Source: Caldicoprobacter algeriensis (GTDB taxonomy: Bacteria > Bacillota > Clostridia > Caldicoprobacterales > Caldicoprobacteraceae). From it: a DNA stretch of 64,000 nt. Made by a program: the position numbers and the translations under genes. Shown piece by piece: positions 9,198-18,449 of this stretch (position 1 is its first letter; every line of letters begins with the position of its first letter). Where the stretch lies: NCBI RefSeq assembly GCF_023838525.1, contig NZ_JAHUQD010000003.1:1-64000 (forward strand), read 5' to 3'. The notes beneath the pieces were generated by a model, which saw nothing but the letters and a program-made list of their open reading frames with translations, did no database searches and had not been told where the DNA came from.

Positions 9198-10946
9198 ATG
9201 GTTAAAAGAATAACTTGGTTGGCGTTAAGTATGATACTTCTGGTGAGCTTTATTTTGGCTGGCTGTACTTCAGGAGCGCCTACTGGAGAGCAGACAGAAC
9301 AGCCGTCTGAACAGAATGAAAACACTCCATCCGAATCTGAAGGTTCAGAGGGGGCTTCAGAGGAGGGCTCAGAGGAAAGTCCCGATCCTTTTGGGAAATA
9401 TCCAGAACCTGTAGAGATTACCGCATGTCGCGTAAAGACATCATGGATGGGGTTTGATGAGGGTGAAGATGAAAATAACAACTGGTGGTCCAGGACTTAT
9501 CTTGAACAACTCAATATCAAGTTGAATGTGGTATGGACTGCTCCTAACTGGGGAGAACCTTTGGAGACCAAGATAACCACGTGTATAGCCACTGACGATT
9601 TACCCGATCTTATGCCAGTATACGGTTCTATAGCCCAAAGATTGGCTATGGCTGACAAGATCATTGATGTAAAGGATATAATAGATAAGTATGCTTCGCC
9701 TAAAGTAAAAGAATATCTTGAGATAGCCGATGGCCGTGCACTGCAGAGTGCTATATATAACGGTAAAATGATTGGAATACCGAATCCAGGTCCCCTAGAT
9801 CCCACTTACAGCGTGGTGTGGTACAGGAAAGACTGGCTGGATAAGCTTGGACTGCAGCCGCCCAAAACTCTGGAGGATATAGAGAATCTGGCCAGGGCTT
9901 TTATGGATAATGGATTAGCTGAATATGGAATAGCGGTCCTTCATAAAAACTTTGGTGGCGAGCTTATCCTTAATATGTTTGGTGCTTATCAAGGCTGGAT
10001 AGAGAAAGACGGAAAACTAGAATACGGCCTTGTACAGCCGGAAGTCAAAGCAGCCCTTGCAAAATTGCACGAGTGGTATAAAGAGGGACTCTTAGCTAAA
10101 GATTTTGCGGTTAAAGACCGGGATAATGAGTTGCAGGCAGATATAGCATCCAATAAGGTAGGGATTATATTTGATGGTACCCATTTCCCAAATGGTGGAG
10201 CGGGTAGGGCTCTTAAGAAGAACAATCCAGAGGCTGAGGTGGATTGGGTCTTAATACCAACTCCCAGCGGTGAACCAGCCAAGCTGTATGCTTCCAGTAG
10301 GGCCGGTGATTTTAATTGTATTAGCAAGAAGTGTGAGCATCCTGAAGCTATAATGAAGATGATAAATCTTAAGGTTGCAATATTCGATCCAGTTGAGAAG
10401 CCTGATTTTCTCAAAGATCTGGAAACTAACGAGTATGACACAACAAAGGGCGGCAATATGAGTTTCTGGAATGCAGTAGTTACTTTTGACAATATAGGTA
10501 AAAATTATATAGTCGCTGACATGGTAAATGAGGAGATTAAAAAAGGCGGGGATGGTTCTAACCTTCCACTGGATGCCAGATCAACCTTTGCTATGTTTAA
10601 TAGTTGGCTCAAAGAGGGGACAAAAGCTCCTAATTATGAAGTGAACTGGGCCATGTATAAGCTGTTTAATGCAGAAAATGGTGCTGACCTTATAACCCAT
10701 AGGATGATTCAAGCCGAGCCAGATAAATATCTACACTACGATGCTTTTGCCGGTCTGGATACACCCGCTATGGCCAAATACGGGAGCGATATTGCTACAA
10801 AATCACACGAATATTTCATAAAAGCTGTCATGGAAGGAAATATAGATCAGGAATTTGAGGCATGGGTAAATTATTTCTATAATAACGGCGGAGACGAGAT
10901 GACCAAGGAAGCCAATGAATGGTACCAAAGCGTGAAAAATCAATAA
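9198..10946 (+). CDS. Extracellular sugar-binding lipoprotein of a CUT1 ABC transporter (LplA/YtcQ type)
   Basis: 582-residue family 1 solute-binding protein. A basic N-terminus and hydrophobic stretch end in the lipobox LAGC with lipidated Cys23. An acidic, Ser/Thr/Glu-rich linker (~25-65) follows, then the two-lobed binding domain. Its length and the two downstream permeases fit the LplA/YtcQ group, which imports oligosaccharides such as pectin- or xylan-derived fragments. ATG 9198 follows AAAGGGGGA. No ATPase gene is present nearby, so a shared MsmX-like ATPase elsewhere is expected. A strong stem-loop follows the stop and may help keep the binding protein in excess over the permeases. Confidence 0.92.
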   Translation: MVKRITWLALSMILLVSFILAGCTSGAPTGEQTEQPSEQNENTPSESEGSEGASEEGSEESPDPFGKYPEPVEITACRVKTSWMGFDEGEDENNNWWSRTYLEQLNIKLNVVWTAPNWGEPLETKITTCIATDDLPDLMPVYGSIAQRLAMADKIIDVKDIIDKYASPKVKEYLEIADGRALQSAIYNGKMIGIPNPGPLDPTYSVVWYRKDWLDKLGLQPPKTLEDIENLARAFMDNGLAEYGIAVLHKNFGGELILNMFGAYQGWIEKDGKLEYGLVQPEVKAALAKLHEWYKEGLLAKDFAVKDRDNELQADIASNKVGIIFDGTHFPNGGAGRALKKNNPEAEVDWVLIPTPSGEPAKLYASSRAGDFNCISKKCEHPEAIMKMINLKVAIFDPVEKPDFLKDLETNEYDTTKGGNMSFWNAVVTFDNIGKNYIVADMVNEEIKKGGDGSNLPLDARSTFAMFNSWLKEGTKAPNYEVNWAMYKLFNAENGADLITHRMIQAEPDKYLHYDAFAGLDTPAMAKYGSDIATKSHEYFIKAVMEGNIDQEFEAWVNYFYNNGGDEMTKEANEWYQSVKNQ

Positions 10947-10965
10947 TGGTTTGTAGGTAAAAAAT

Positions 10966-10996
10966 CCGGATAAGGAAGAAACCCTTCCTTATCCGG
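10966..10996 (+). promoter_or_regulatory. Intercistronic stem-loop between binding protein and permease genes
   Basis: CCGGATAAGGAAG (10966-10978) pairs perfectly with CTTCCTTATCCGG (10984-10996) across a 5-base loop. No long T tract follows, so partial termination or protection of the upstream mRNA from 3' exonucleases is more likely than full termination. Such hairpins are well known after the binding-protein gene in sugar ABC operons. Confidence 0.75.
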
Positions 10997-11028
10997 GTGT
11001 CTTTAATATTTTTATAGGTGGTGAAATA

Positions 11029-11979
11029 ATGGCTGAAGGATTTGCTGTTACTAAAAAACATCGCTACAATAAAGGAAACAGCTTAAGAATGGATACGCGT
11101 TCGTTGCATCTCATGCTTGTACCTGCACTTATAATTTTATTTATATACAGTTATCTTCCTATGATAGGAATAGTGATAGCCTTTCAAGACTTTAATGTGG
11201 GCTTGGGCATAAGAGCATTTTGGCAATCTGATTGGGTAGGATTAGCCCACTTTAGGAGGTTGTTTTCTAGCCCTGATTTTACCCGGGCTTTTACTAATAC
11301 TTTAGTGATAGCTGTGGGCAAAATTATATTGAACTTCATAACACCTATAATTGTAGCTTTGCTGGTGAATGAAGTAAGGGTAAATTGGCTAAAACGAGGG
11401 ATTCAAACGATAATATATTTCCCACATTTTTTATCATGGGTAATAATGGCTGGAGTAATAAAAGAGGTTTTAGCTCCGGATGGAATGCTAAATGGCATGT
11501 TAGGAGCTTTATTTGGAATAGAACCCATTTTTTGGCTTGGGGATAAGCGCCTTTTCCCTTGGTTGATGATTGTAACGGAAACCTTAAAAGAATTTGGTTT
11601 TGGAACAGTTATATATCTTGCAGCAATAACTGGAATAGACCCAACATTATATGAAGCAGCAATAGTTGATGGAGCTAATAGGTTTAAGCAGACCATTCAT
11701 GTTACCATACCTGGTATGTTGCCGATAATAGTGTTGTCTTTGGTGTTGTCTTTGGGCAGCATTCTTAATGCAGGCTTTGATCAAATATTCAATTTGTATA
11801 GTGTTCCGGTTTATGAGACCGGGGATATAATAGACACGCTGGTATATCGTATAAGTATGCAAGGCGGACAATACGATTTTGGCACAGCCGTAGGCCTCTT
11901 TAAATCGGTTATATCAATGTTCCTGATATCGTTATCCTATTGGTTAGCATATAAATTTGCTAATTATGAGGTATTCTAG
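11029..11979 (+). CDS. Sugar ABC transporter permease, LplB/YtcP-family first subunit
   Basis: 316 residues with six predicted membrane helices of the MalF-like type. The EAA loop is visible as YEAAIVDGANRFKQTIHVTIPGM (shown here only to mark the EAA...G motif region, residues ~205-227), which docks the ATPase. ATG 11029 follows GGTGGTGAAATA. It lies 82 bases after the lipoprotein gene and 15 bases before the second permease. It would form the heterodimeric channel with the 11995 product and take substrate from the 9198 lipoprotein. Confidence 0.92.
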   Translation: MAEGFAVTKKHRYNKGNSLRMDTRSLHLMLVPALIILFIYSYLPMIGIVIAFQDFNVGLGIRAFWQSDWVGLAHFRRLFSSPDFTRAFTNTLVIAVGKIILNFITPIIVALLVNEVRVNWLKRGIQTIIYFPHFLSWVIMAGVIKEVLAPDGMLNGMLGALFGIEPIFWLGDKRLFPWLMIVTETLKEFGFGTVIYLAAITGIDPTLYEAAIVDGANRFKQTIHVTIPGMLPIIVLSLVLSLGSILNAGFDQIFNLYSVPVYETGDIIDTLVYRISMQGGQYDFGTAVGLFKSVISMFLISLSYWLAYKFANYEVF

Positions 11980-11994
11980 AAAGGAGTTTAGGAA

Positions 11995-12885
11995 GTGCAA
12001 AACTGGTATTTCAACAGTCGGGGTTATAGAATATTTACCGTTTTCAACTATATAATCCTGTTTATAGCTGCAGCCTTATGCTTAATTCCTCTTATTAATG
12101 TTTTTGCTGTGTCACTTAGTTCGCCATCTAGGGCTACCGCGGGAGAGGTTTGGTTATGGCCAAAGGATTTTACTATGGAAGCATACAAGTATGTGATGAG
12201 ATCATCGGATTTCTGGAGAGCCATGTTTGTATCCATTGAAAGAGTGGTACTGGGTACAGCAATAGGTATGTTAATGACAATTATGTGTGCCTATCCTTTA
12301 TCTAAGAAAAGCGATGTATTTAGGGCACGTAAAATATATGTGTGGATATTCTTTTTTACCATGTTGTTTAACGGAGGTTTGGTACCCACATTTTTGGTGG
12401 TATATTATACTGGGCTTTTAGATAGCATATGGGCTTTGGTTATACCGGGTGCGGTGAATACATGGCATATAATTCTTATGCTTAATTTTTTCCGCAGTAT
12501 GCCGGTTGAGTTAGAAGAAGCTGCTTTTCTTGATGGAGCAAGCCACTGGAATATATTATGGCGAATTTTTGTTCCACTATCTAAACCGGCTATAGCGACA
12601 ATTACTTTGTTTACTATAGTGGGACACTGGAATGCCTGGTTTGATGGACTATTGTATATGCGAAAATCATATAATTATCCATTGCAAACATATTTACAAT
12701 CGTTACTTACTATTGATATATCTAAATTTCTGACACAAGAACAGCAAAATATTGTTGCCAAGCTTTCCCCTAAAACGATACGTTCAGCTCAGGTGTTTAT
12801 CGCGGCTTTTCCTGTATTGTGTGTATATCCATTTTTGCAGAAGTACTTTACTAAAGGGCTTGTGTTGGGAAGTGTAAAAGGATGA
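11995..12885 (+). CDS. Sugar ABC transporter permease, YtcP-type second subunit
   Basis: 296 residues, MalG-like, six membrane helices. The EAA loop LEEAAFLDGASHWNILW lies around residues 175-191 and the family ending LVLGSVKG is present. A GTG start at 11995 follows AAAGGAGTTTAGG with good spacing. It pairs with the 11029 permease. The following 212 bases carry an insertion-sequence end remnant (13010-13075) but no clear terminator, so co-transcription with the deacetylase gene is possible. Confidence 0.92.
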   Translation: MQNWYFNSRGYRIFTVFNYIILFIAAALCLIPLINVFAVSLSSPSRATAGEVWLWPKDFTMEAYKYVMRSSDFWRAMFVSIERVVLGTAIGMLMTIMCAYPLSKKSDVFRARKIYVWIFFFTMLFNGGLVPTFLVVYYTGLLDSIWALVIPGAVNTWHIILMLNFFRSMPVELEEAAFLDGASHWNILWRIFVPLSKPAIATITLFTIVGHWNAWFDGLLYMRKSYNYPLQTYLQSLLTIDISKFLTQEQQNIVAKLSPKTIRSAQVFIAAFPVLCVYPFLQKYFTKGLVLGSVKG

Positions 12886-13009
12886 AAAATCTTTTGTTTT
12901 AGGTTTGCTTCAAAAGGTTCTATTTTATCTCTTAAAAATGATGATACTCTGAATTATAGCTCATTTTTTAAAGGGTTAATAATGAGCAGGTTTTAGTCCA
13001 AAGATTTAT

Positions 13010-13075
13010 ACTAAAAGAATGTTATTTTTTTGACGTGTGGAATGTTGGGTATAAAATTTGTTAATAATCTAAATG
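13010..13075 (+). repeat. Remnant of an IS1634-like element 3' end
   Basis: This stretch aligns with 40022-40085, which directly follows the decayed IS1634-type transposase. Shared blocks include AATGTTATTTTTT, GAC-TG-GGAA, TTGGGT and AAATTTG. In both places the block ends 20-25 bases before the start codon of a carbohydrate gene (13098 and 40109). It therefore looks like the surviving outer end of the same IS type. Nothing else is recognised in 12886-13097. Confidence 0.5.
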
Positions 13076-13097
13076 AAAGAGAGGAAATGTAAAATAT

Positions 13098-13928
13098 ATG
13101 AAAAATAGCGAAGAAAAGTTGCTTATTATACATATGGATGATATAGGTATGAGTTATGCAGCTAATATGGCTGCTGTTCATCTTTTTGAAAAGGGTATTG
13201 TTAGCAGTGCAAGTGTTATGGTTCCTTGCTCATGGGCTTATGACTTTATACAATGGTGGAAAAAACATGATAATTACGATGTGGGCATACATATTACCCA
13301 TACATGTGAGTGGGATATTTGCAGATGGCGTGGTCTTTTAGCATATCAAGATTATTCAAACGGTTTAAAAGACCCAGATGGTTTTATGTGGAAAAATGCT
13401 GGCGAAGTTGCTTTGTATGCTTCTAAAGAAGAAGTAGAAGCAGAAATGGAACTGCAAATAAAACAAGCCATTAGTTGGGGGCTTAAACCTACGCATATAG
13501 ACAGCCATATGTGCGTAACTTTGTCTAAAGCCGATTTTTTTGAAAGTTACGTTAAAGTTGCACAAAAATATAATTTAATACCAAATATTCCGAGTTTTGT
13601 AAGAGATATTAAAGAATTGAATTCTCTAGTTGAGAAGTATAAGCTTAAAGTCATAGATTGGAATGTCAAAAGTGTGGAAGCATTAGATTATGAAACTAAA
13701 AAGTCATTGATGATTGAAGAAATAAAAAATGCAAAACCCGGACTTAATCTGTTAACAATCCATCCTGTTATTGATACTCCTGAAATACGAGCCATAATCC
13801 CATCTTGGTATAGTCGTTATTTAGAGTACAAATTGTTCATGGACAATGAAATAGGTAAATTTATACAAGATGCTGGCCTCAGGATTGTAACATGGTTTGA
13901 AGCCAAACAAATATTTGCAATAAATTAA
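13098..13928 (+). CDS. ChbG/YdjC-family carbohydrate deacetylase
   Basis: 276 residues, close to the family's usual size. The metal and catalytic motifs are visible: HMDD at 12-15, DVGIHIT with His65, and HIDSHM at 133-138; a later HPV segment matches the final conserved His. ChbG/YdjC proteins are TIM-barrel-like, metal-dependent enzymes that remove N- or O-acetyl groups from oligosaccharides such as chitin-derived sugars. ATG 13098 follows GAGAGGAAATG. It lies between the ABC permeases and the response regulator, which suggests that the imported substrate is acetylated, as pectins often are. That link is inference from context. Confidence 0.85.
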   Translation: MKNSEEKLLIIHMDDIGMSYAANMAAVHLFEKGIVSSASVMVPCSWAYDFIQWWKKHDNYDVGIHITHTCEWDICRWRGLLAYQDYSNGLKDPDGFMWKNAGEVALYASKEEVEAEMELQIKQAISWGLKPTHIDSHMCVTLSKADFFESYVKVAQKYNLIPNIPSFVRDIKELNSLVEKYKLKVIDWNVKSVEALDYETKKSLMIEEIKNAKPGLNLLTIHPVIDTPEIRAIIPSWYSRYLEYKLFMDNEIGKFIQDAGLRIVTWFEAKQIFAIN

Positions 13929-14280
13929 ACAAAGCTTAAAGCAACAGCAAGAAGTCACGGTTCGTGCGTTATAAAAGGGAAAAACGTCATGCGGAAAAGA
14001 ACTTTTTATGGAATTCATCTTTGTTTTTATATTATTTCGTTGAGAATAAAAAAGTATCCTGATTGAAGATAGTGGTTGAATACAATATAATTTTATTGGG
14101 CGGGTATTTAAGCTTTTCAAAAGTCTTGTATATCTCTAATTAGTATGTTAAAAAATAGCAGAGAGTTGAAGCAACAATTTCTTAACATATCGTTTGTTTT
14201 TAACAAAGAATTTAGAAAAAATTTTGGCTTAAGAACCCTGAAATTACTGGAAGAAGAACTATATACAGAGGTGGCTAGTC
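13929..14280. other. Intergenic region without recognised gene
   Basis: AT-rich spacer between the deacetylase and the response regulator. No open frame with a ribosome site, no clear terminator and no recognisable transposase fragment were found. Its length suggests the regulator may have its own promoter. Confidence 0.4.
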
Positions 14281-15993
14281 TTGTATAATTTACTGGTAGT
14301 TGATGATGAGGTAATTATAGCTAGATATGTGGCTCAATTATTTAAAAATTTAGAAACTATAGACAATTGGCTATTAGATGTTAAGAGTGCTACTTCTGCA
14401 TTTGAGGCTCTTGATGTATTGCAGAAGGAACATGTGGATATTGTATTGGCTGATGTAAATATGCCTGGAATGAGCGGTATAGCTTTGTTGGAGCAAATAA
14501 AAGACAAATGGCCGCATGTAAAAGTTATATTAATGTCAGGTTATGACGAATTTGAATATGTTCAGGCCGCGATACGTAACAAGGGAGTGGATTATGTACT
14601 TAAATCTGAAGGCGAAGAGCAGTTAGTTATATCTGTAAAAAAAGCTATTGAAGAGCTTGAACAGGAATTAAGAAGTGAAAAGATAATAAAGAAAGCTACT
14701 GAGAGTTTAAAAATGGCTAACGCTATTCTTAGAGAAAAAGCTATAATAGATATTCTAGATGGAGAAAAGTATGATCTTAGTAGCCTTGAACGCTATTTTT
14801 CTGAAATAGATATGCCGCTGGAAGTGTCTAAGCCGGTCTTTATGATAATAGGGAAGGTTGTAGTACCGAATACAAACATTGTAACTAATAGTCAGCTCTA
14901 CAAGGTAAAAGTTTTTGTTGAAGAACATTTAAAGAAAGTCATGAAATGTATATCTGTCGTTTATAAGAAGAGAATATTATGGCTATTGCAAGCTGAAAGT
15001 GAAAAAGGTAAAAAGGCTATACTCATGGAGCGTGTTATTAATCAGCTTGATGGAATCCAGAGAATTTGTTATGAAATGTTGAATGTGCATATATCATTTT
15101 CTACAGATCGTGAACCTGTTTTATGGGAAAAATTGGACTCAAAGTTTGAATATCTCAACTTTAATCTTGGTTTAATTTCAGCTAGAAATACTAGCGTTAT
15201 ATTAGTAGGCAGTCAGCTACCAGACAGAGATACGGATTATGATTTGTGCGAAGAAGATAGTAATGTTGAAGAAGCCCGTTGTGCTATCAGACGGTTAGGT
15301 ACACTGGTAAGCTGCTTTAGCGATCTGAGCAAGGAAAAATTCTTTGAAATTTTTGATTCTCTAATGCAAACGTTTAGGAAACTACCACCTCAACATAATG
15401 GTTTGCGATACGAAGCAGTATTTGTACTGGCGGCGCATTTTATTTCCATAATAAATAGAATACAAGATGGTAATAAAAAAAGCTTTATGCTTAATGATAT
15501 AGTTTCAAATATAATGAATTTTAATGATTGGTCTGAAGTAGAGATATATTTTCGTAATATAGCAGATAAAATTTTTGTAGAACGGGATGAGGATGATTCC
15601 GCAAATATAAGCAGAATAGTTGATTTTATTAGTAAGTATGCTTCAGAACATCTGGATGAGGATCTGTCTCTCGCTCGATTTGCAAAGCTCTTGCATTATC
15701 ATCCATCTTATTTATCAAGGGTATTCAAATCTGTAACCGGAGTAACATTCTCGGACTATATAGCAGAAATAAAAATAGCCAAAGCAAAGGAAATGTTGAA
15801 TGATACAAGTATAAAAATCACTGACATTGCTTATGCGTTAGGTTTTGAAAATGCCTCATACTTTACACGATTTTTTAAAAAACGCACGGGATTATCACCT
15901 CAGGAATATAAAAGCAAAAATAGTTCTAGGTATTGCATGCAAAATCAGAATTTAATATTAAGCGATTTTATGCCAGGTGTGGATAATAACTGA
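14281..15993 (+). CDS. YesN-type response regulator with AraC DNA-binding domain
   Basis: 570 residues. The receiver domain (~1-125) has the acidic pair DD at 8-9, phospho-acceptor Asp58 in ADVNMPGMSG and Lys112 in YVLKSE. A central ~300-residue region of YesN type follows, then two helix-turn-helix motifs of an AraC family domain (~440-545, with ITDIAYALGFENASYFTRFF). A TTG start at 14281 follows GAGGTGG. It is the likely output partner of the kinase at 7238 and would activate the transporter and hydrolase genes in response to sugar. The gene lies 7 kb from its kinase, with the transporter between them, a known arrangement for these systems. Confidence 0.92.
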   Translation: MYNLLVVDDEVIIARYVAQLFKNLETIDNWLLDVKSATSAFEALDVLQKEHVDIVLADVNMPGMSGIALLEQIKDKWPHVKVILMSGYDEFEYVQAAIRNKGVDYVLKSEGEEQLVISVKKAIEELEQELRSEKIIKKATESLKMANAILREKAIIDILDGEKYDLSSLERYFSEIDMPLEVSKPVFMIIGKVVVPNTNIVTNSQLYKVKVFVEEHLKKVMKCISVVYKKRILWLLQAESEKGKKAILMERVINQLDGIQRICYEMLNVHISFSTDREPVLWEKLDSKFEYLNFNLGLISARNTSVILVGSQLPDRDTDYDLCEEDSNVEEARCAIRRLGTLVSCFSDLSKEKFFEIFDSLMQTFRKLPPQHNGLRYEAVFVLAAHFISIINRIQDGNKKSFMLNDIVSNIMNFNDWSEVEIYFRNIADKIFVERDEDDSANISRIVDFISKYASEHLDEDLSLARFAKLLHYHPSYLSRVFKSVTGVTFSDYIAEIKIAKAKEMLNDTSIKITDIAYALGFENASYFTRFFKKRTGLSPQEYKSKNSSRYCMQNQNLILSDFMPGVDNN

Positions 15994-16092
15994 ACATATA
16001 TCTTCATAATTATGAAAAGGTAGGAAGGAGTAAAGGTCTTGAATTTTTTAAAAGGATTGTAATTTAATAAACAGTGTGGAGGTGTTGCAAAG

Positions 16093-16866
16093 GTGAAAAA
16101 AGCAAAAATTGGACTTATAGGTTTGGTTGTTGAAGAGATGAAACAGGATGTTTGGGGTACCTGCAAGAAATTGGCGGATATTGGTTATAAGGGAATTGAA
16201 AGCACGGGTTTTTTGTTTGAGGGAGACGTAGAAGCAAACTTGGAAAGATTAAAGGCCATAGGTTTACAACCTATCACATATAGCACAACCAAGCAAGAAC
16301 TTATTAACAATATTGATAAGGTTATTGAAAATGCAAAAAAAATTCAGGTTCCCCATGTATCGGTGTGGTATGGGCCAGTTGAATCAAGGGAACAGCTAAT
16401 TGAAGATGCTAAAATTTACAACCAAGCAGGTGCCAAACTTTCTTCTGTAGGTTTAAAATTATGCTATCATAATCATGAGCATGAATTCAACACATTTTTT
16501 AATGGTGTAAGTGCTATTGACATTTTAGCAGAATATACAGATCCAAATAATCTATATTTTGAACTTGATTGTGCATGGATAACTTTTGCTGGTGCAGACC
16601 CTGTATATGTATTAAATAAAATGGCAGGTAGAGTCCCTGCAATTCATATAAAAGATCTTGTAAGCACTAATTATCCTAATAGGGAATCTGTTGTATTTAC
16701 CTCTGTTGGCACGGGTGTTGTAAAAACCATAGAATCAGTAGAAGCCGCAATTAAAATAGGGGTGGAGTGGGTAGTTGTCGAGCAGGATAGGCTACGTAAC
16801 CTTACTGCTATGGAAACAGCTTTAGTAAGCTATTTGAATTTAAAAGAGGCCGGTTTGACGTTGTAA
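16093..16866 (+). CDS. Sugar phosphate isomerase/epimerase-like TIM-barrel protein (cassette copy A)
   Basis: 257-residue AP_endonuc_2/xylose-isomerase-like TIM barrel. Metal-ligand motifs are visible: CYHNHEHEF around residues 124-132, ELDCAW (~158-163), IHIKD (~186-190), and the late Glu in WVVVEQD. Family members isomerise or epimerise sugars, and some cleave 3-keto-glycosides. A GTG start at 16093 follows GGAGGTG. Upstream bases and the first ~30 codons are repeated, in decayed form, at 46139-46318. The stop is followed two bases later by remnants of a DUF4038 hydrolase gene, then a frameshifted Gfo/Idh gene, forming copy A of a duplicated cassette. Confidence 0.85.
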   Translation: MKKAKIGLIGLVVEEMKQDVWGTCKKLADIGYKGIESTGFLFEGDVEANLERLKAIGLQPITYSTTKQELINNIDKVIENAKKIQVPHVSVWYGPVESREQLIEDAKIYNQAGAKLSSVGLKLCYHNHEHEFNTFFNGVSAIDILAEYTDPNNLYFELDCAWITFAGADPVYVLNKMAGRVPAIHIKDLVSTNYPNRESVVFTSVGTGVVKTIESVEAAIKIGVEWVVVEQDRLRNLTAMETALVSYLNLKEAGLTL

Positions 16867-16868
16867 TC

Positions 16869-17062
16869 AGAGTTTGACGGTCCGAATGCCGAAAAAAGAG
16901 TATGAAAAAAGGAATACCAGTCTTATTTGGTGAGTATAACCATAAAGGTGTGTATAGTTTTATGTCCCTATCGTTCGAGCATGAGAAGAAATGACTGGGT
17001 GCTTATACTGGATGACACCTTCAAGGGCTATCAGGCACCGGATGGCGGGAAATTGGTTTAAA
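16869..17062 (+). pseudogene. Remnant of a DUF4038 (GH140-like) hydrolase gene, cassette copy A
   Basis: Base-level similarity to the intact gene at 46362: GAGTTTGACGGTC then CGAATGC matches ~46561-46590. After a large deletion, the block from TGGTGAGTATAACCATAAAGG through GACTGGGTGCTTATACTGGA to the stop region matches ~47584-47715. Similarity continues through the 3' flank (GCGAAATCATA) into the first codons of the next gene. Less than 200 bases of a ~1.35-kb gene survive, with several frame breaks. Confidence 0.85.
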
Positions 17063-17104
17063 CAAGCTTTAAATGTGCGAAATCATAGGTTGGGGGGATA
17101 ACAT

Positions 17105-18185
17105 ATGCGTAGAATAAAAGTGGGTGTAATAGGTTGCGGACAGATCAGCAAGAGGGTATATTGACAACCTGGTGAATATGTTCTCATTTATTATTGATGT
17201 AAAGGCATGTGCTGATATAGTACCGGAAAATGCAAGAAAGAGAGATGATCAGTTCGGGATACCAAAAGCATGTTCGGTAGAAGAGCTTCTTGCCGACCCT
17301 GAAATAGAAATTGTGCTCAATCTAACAAACCCATGGGCTCATTATGAAGTCAATATGGCAGCCTTGAAAGCCGGAAAGCACGTTTATGTGGAAAAACCCC
17401 TGGCCATGACCCGGCAAGAGGCAAAAAACATGATTGACTTTGCCAAGTCCAGAGGTTTGCTTATTGGGTGCGCTCCTGATACCTTTCTGGGTGCCGGCCT
17501 TCAAACCTGTCGTAAGCTCATAGATGATGGATGGATAGGCAAGCCTATTGCTGCCAATGCCATGATCATGATGGCAGTATCCAGTGAAATATACCATAAA
17601 GCTGGTGTAGGCGGGGCACTGTTTGACATGGGGCCATATTTCATTACGGCTTTAGTATCGCTGCTGGGGCCTATGCGTAAAGTTAAGGGTTCTGCACAAA
17701 TGCCGTTTCCCGAAAAGACGGTTTATGATGTAAATCATGCTGAGTATGGTAAAAAATTTAAGGTAGAAGTTGCTACAACGGTTTCAGGTGTATTGGAGTT
17801 TGATGGCAATGTAATTGCTAATTTTACTGCTACATGTGATGGCTTTAGATACTGGCCACGTCTGGAGATTATGGGTACAGAAGGCGTCTTGGTTGCTAAT
17901 GATCCAAATATGTTTTCAGACCCAGTATATGTGCAAAGGCGTGGCGGTGAAATGAAGGAGATGCCTCTTATCAATAAATATGATAAAGACAGCAGAGGGT
18001 TAGGTCTTGTAGATATGGCGTATGCTATATTGAATAATAAGCGACACAGGGCAAATGAACAATTGGCTTATCATGTTCTTGATGTGTTGCATGGTTTATG
18101 CGATTCGTCAAGAAGTGAAAGATATTATAGAGTTGAAAGCGATTGTGTTCGCCCTGAGCCTTTTGTTGAAGGAAGCCCATTTTAA
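17105..18185 (+). pseudogene. Gfo/Idh/MocA oxidoreductase with N-terminal frameshift (cassette copy A)
   Basis: From ATG 17105 the frame encodes MRRIKVGVIGCGQISKRVY, the start of a Rossmann NAD(P)-binding domain, then stops at TGA 17162-17164. The remaining 337 codons continue in another frame (open from GTG 17172): DNLVNMFSFIIDVKACADI, then HVYVEKPLAM with the catalytic EKP, and the full C-terminal domain. Adding two bases in the TATAT run at 17157-17161 restores one protein of ~358 residues. The body shows no further stops, so the break is recent, a sequencing error, or bypassed by a low-efficiency start at 17172 that would lack the dinucleotide-binding glycines. Family role: NAD(P)-dependent sugar oxidation or reduction. 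Confidence 0.8.
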
Positions 18186-18186
18186 C

Positions 18187-18212
18187 TTGACAACTATGTC
18201 ATGTGGTATAAT
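18187..18212 (+). promoter_or_regulatory. Extended -10 promoter candidate
   Basis: TGGTATAAT (18204-18212) is a TGn-extended -10. TTGACA lies at 18187-18192, but the 14-base spacing is short, so the extended -10 may dominate. It begins one base after the stop of the oxidoreductase gene and leaves a ~235-base AT-rich leader before the dehydrogenase at 18450, in which nothing else is recognised. Confidence 0.4.
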
Positions 18213-18449
18213 TGTTTAGCTTTTTTGTTTTTATAACTCTCTTAAAAATATGAGATGAATAGGTATTGTGTTATTATGGTTCCATAAACGTTAAGTTAAT
18301 ATATATGTTACATATACAAATATTAAATAGTAAGAGACAAATAAATCTTTGTTTATGACTTTAAATATGACATATATGTGTATTTTTTTATTAATGTTTT
18401 TTTAATAAGAGAAATAGAACTCAAATTTAAAACCGGGAGGTATTGTGCA

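Noticed and set aside
10966-10996. Full transcription terminator inside the ABC operon
   Set aside because: Stem is perfect but no proper T tract follows and the permease gene lies directly downstream; mRNA-stabilising or partial attenuator role is more likely.
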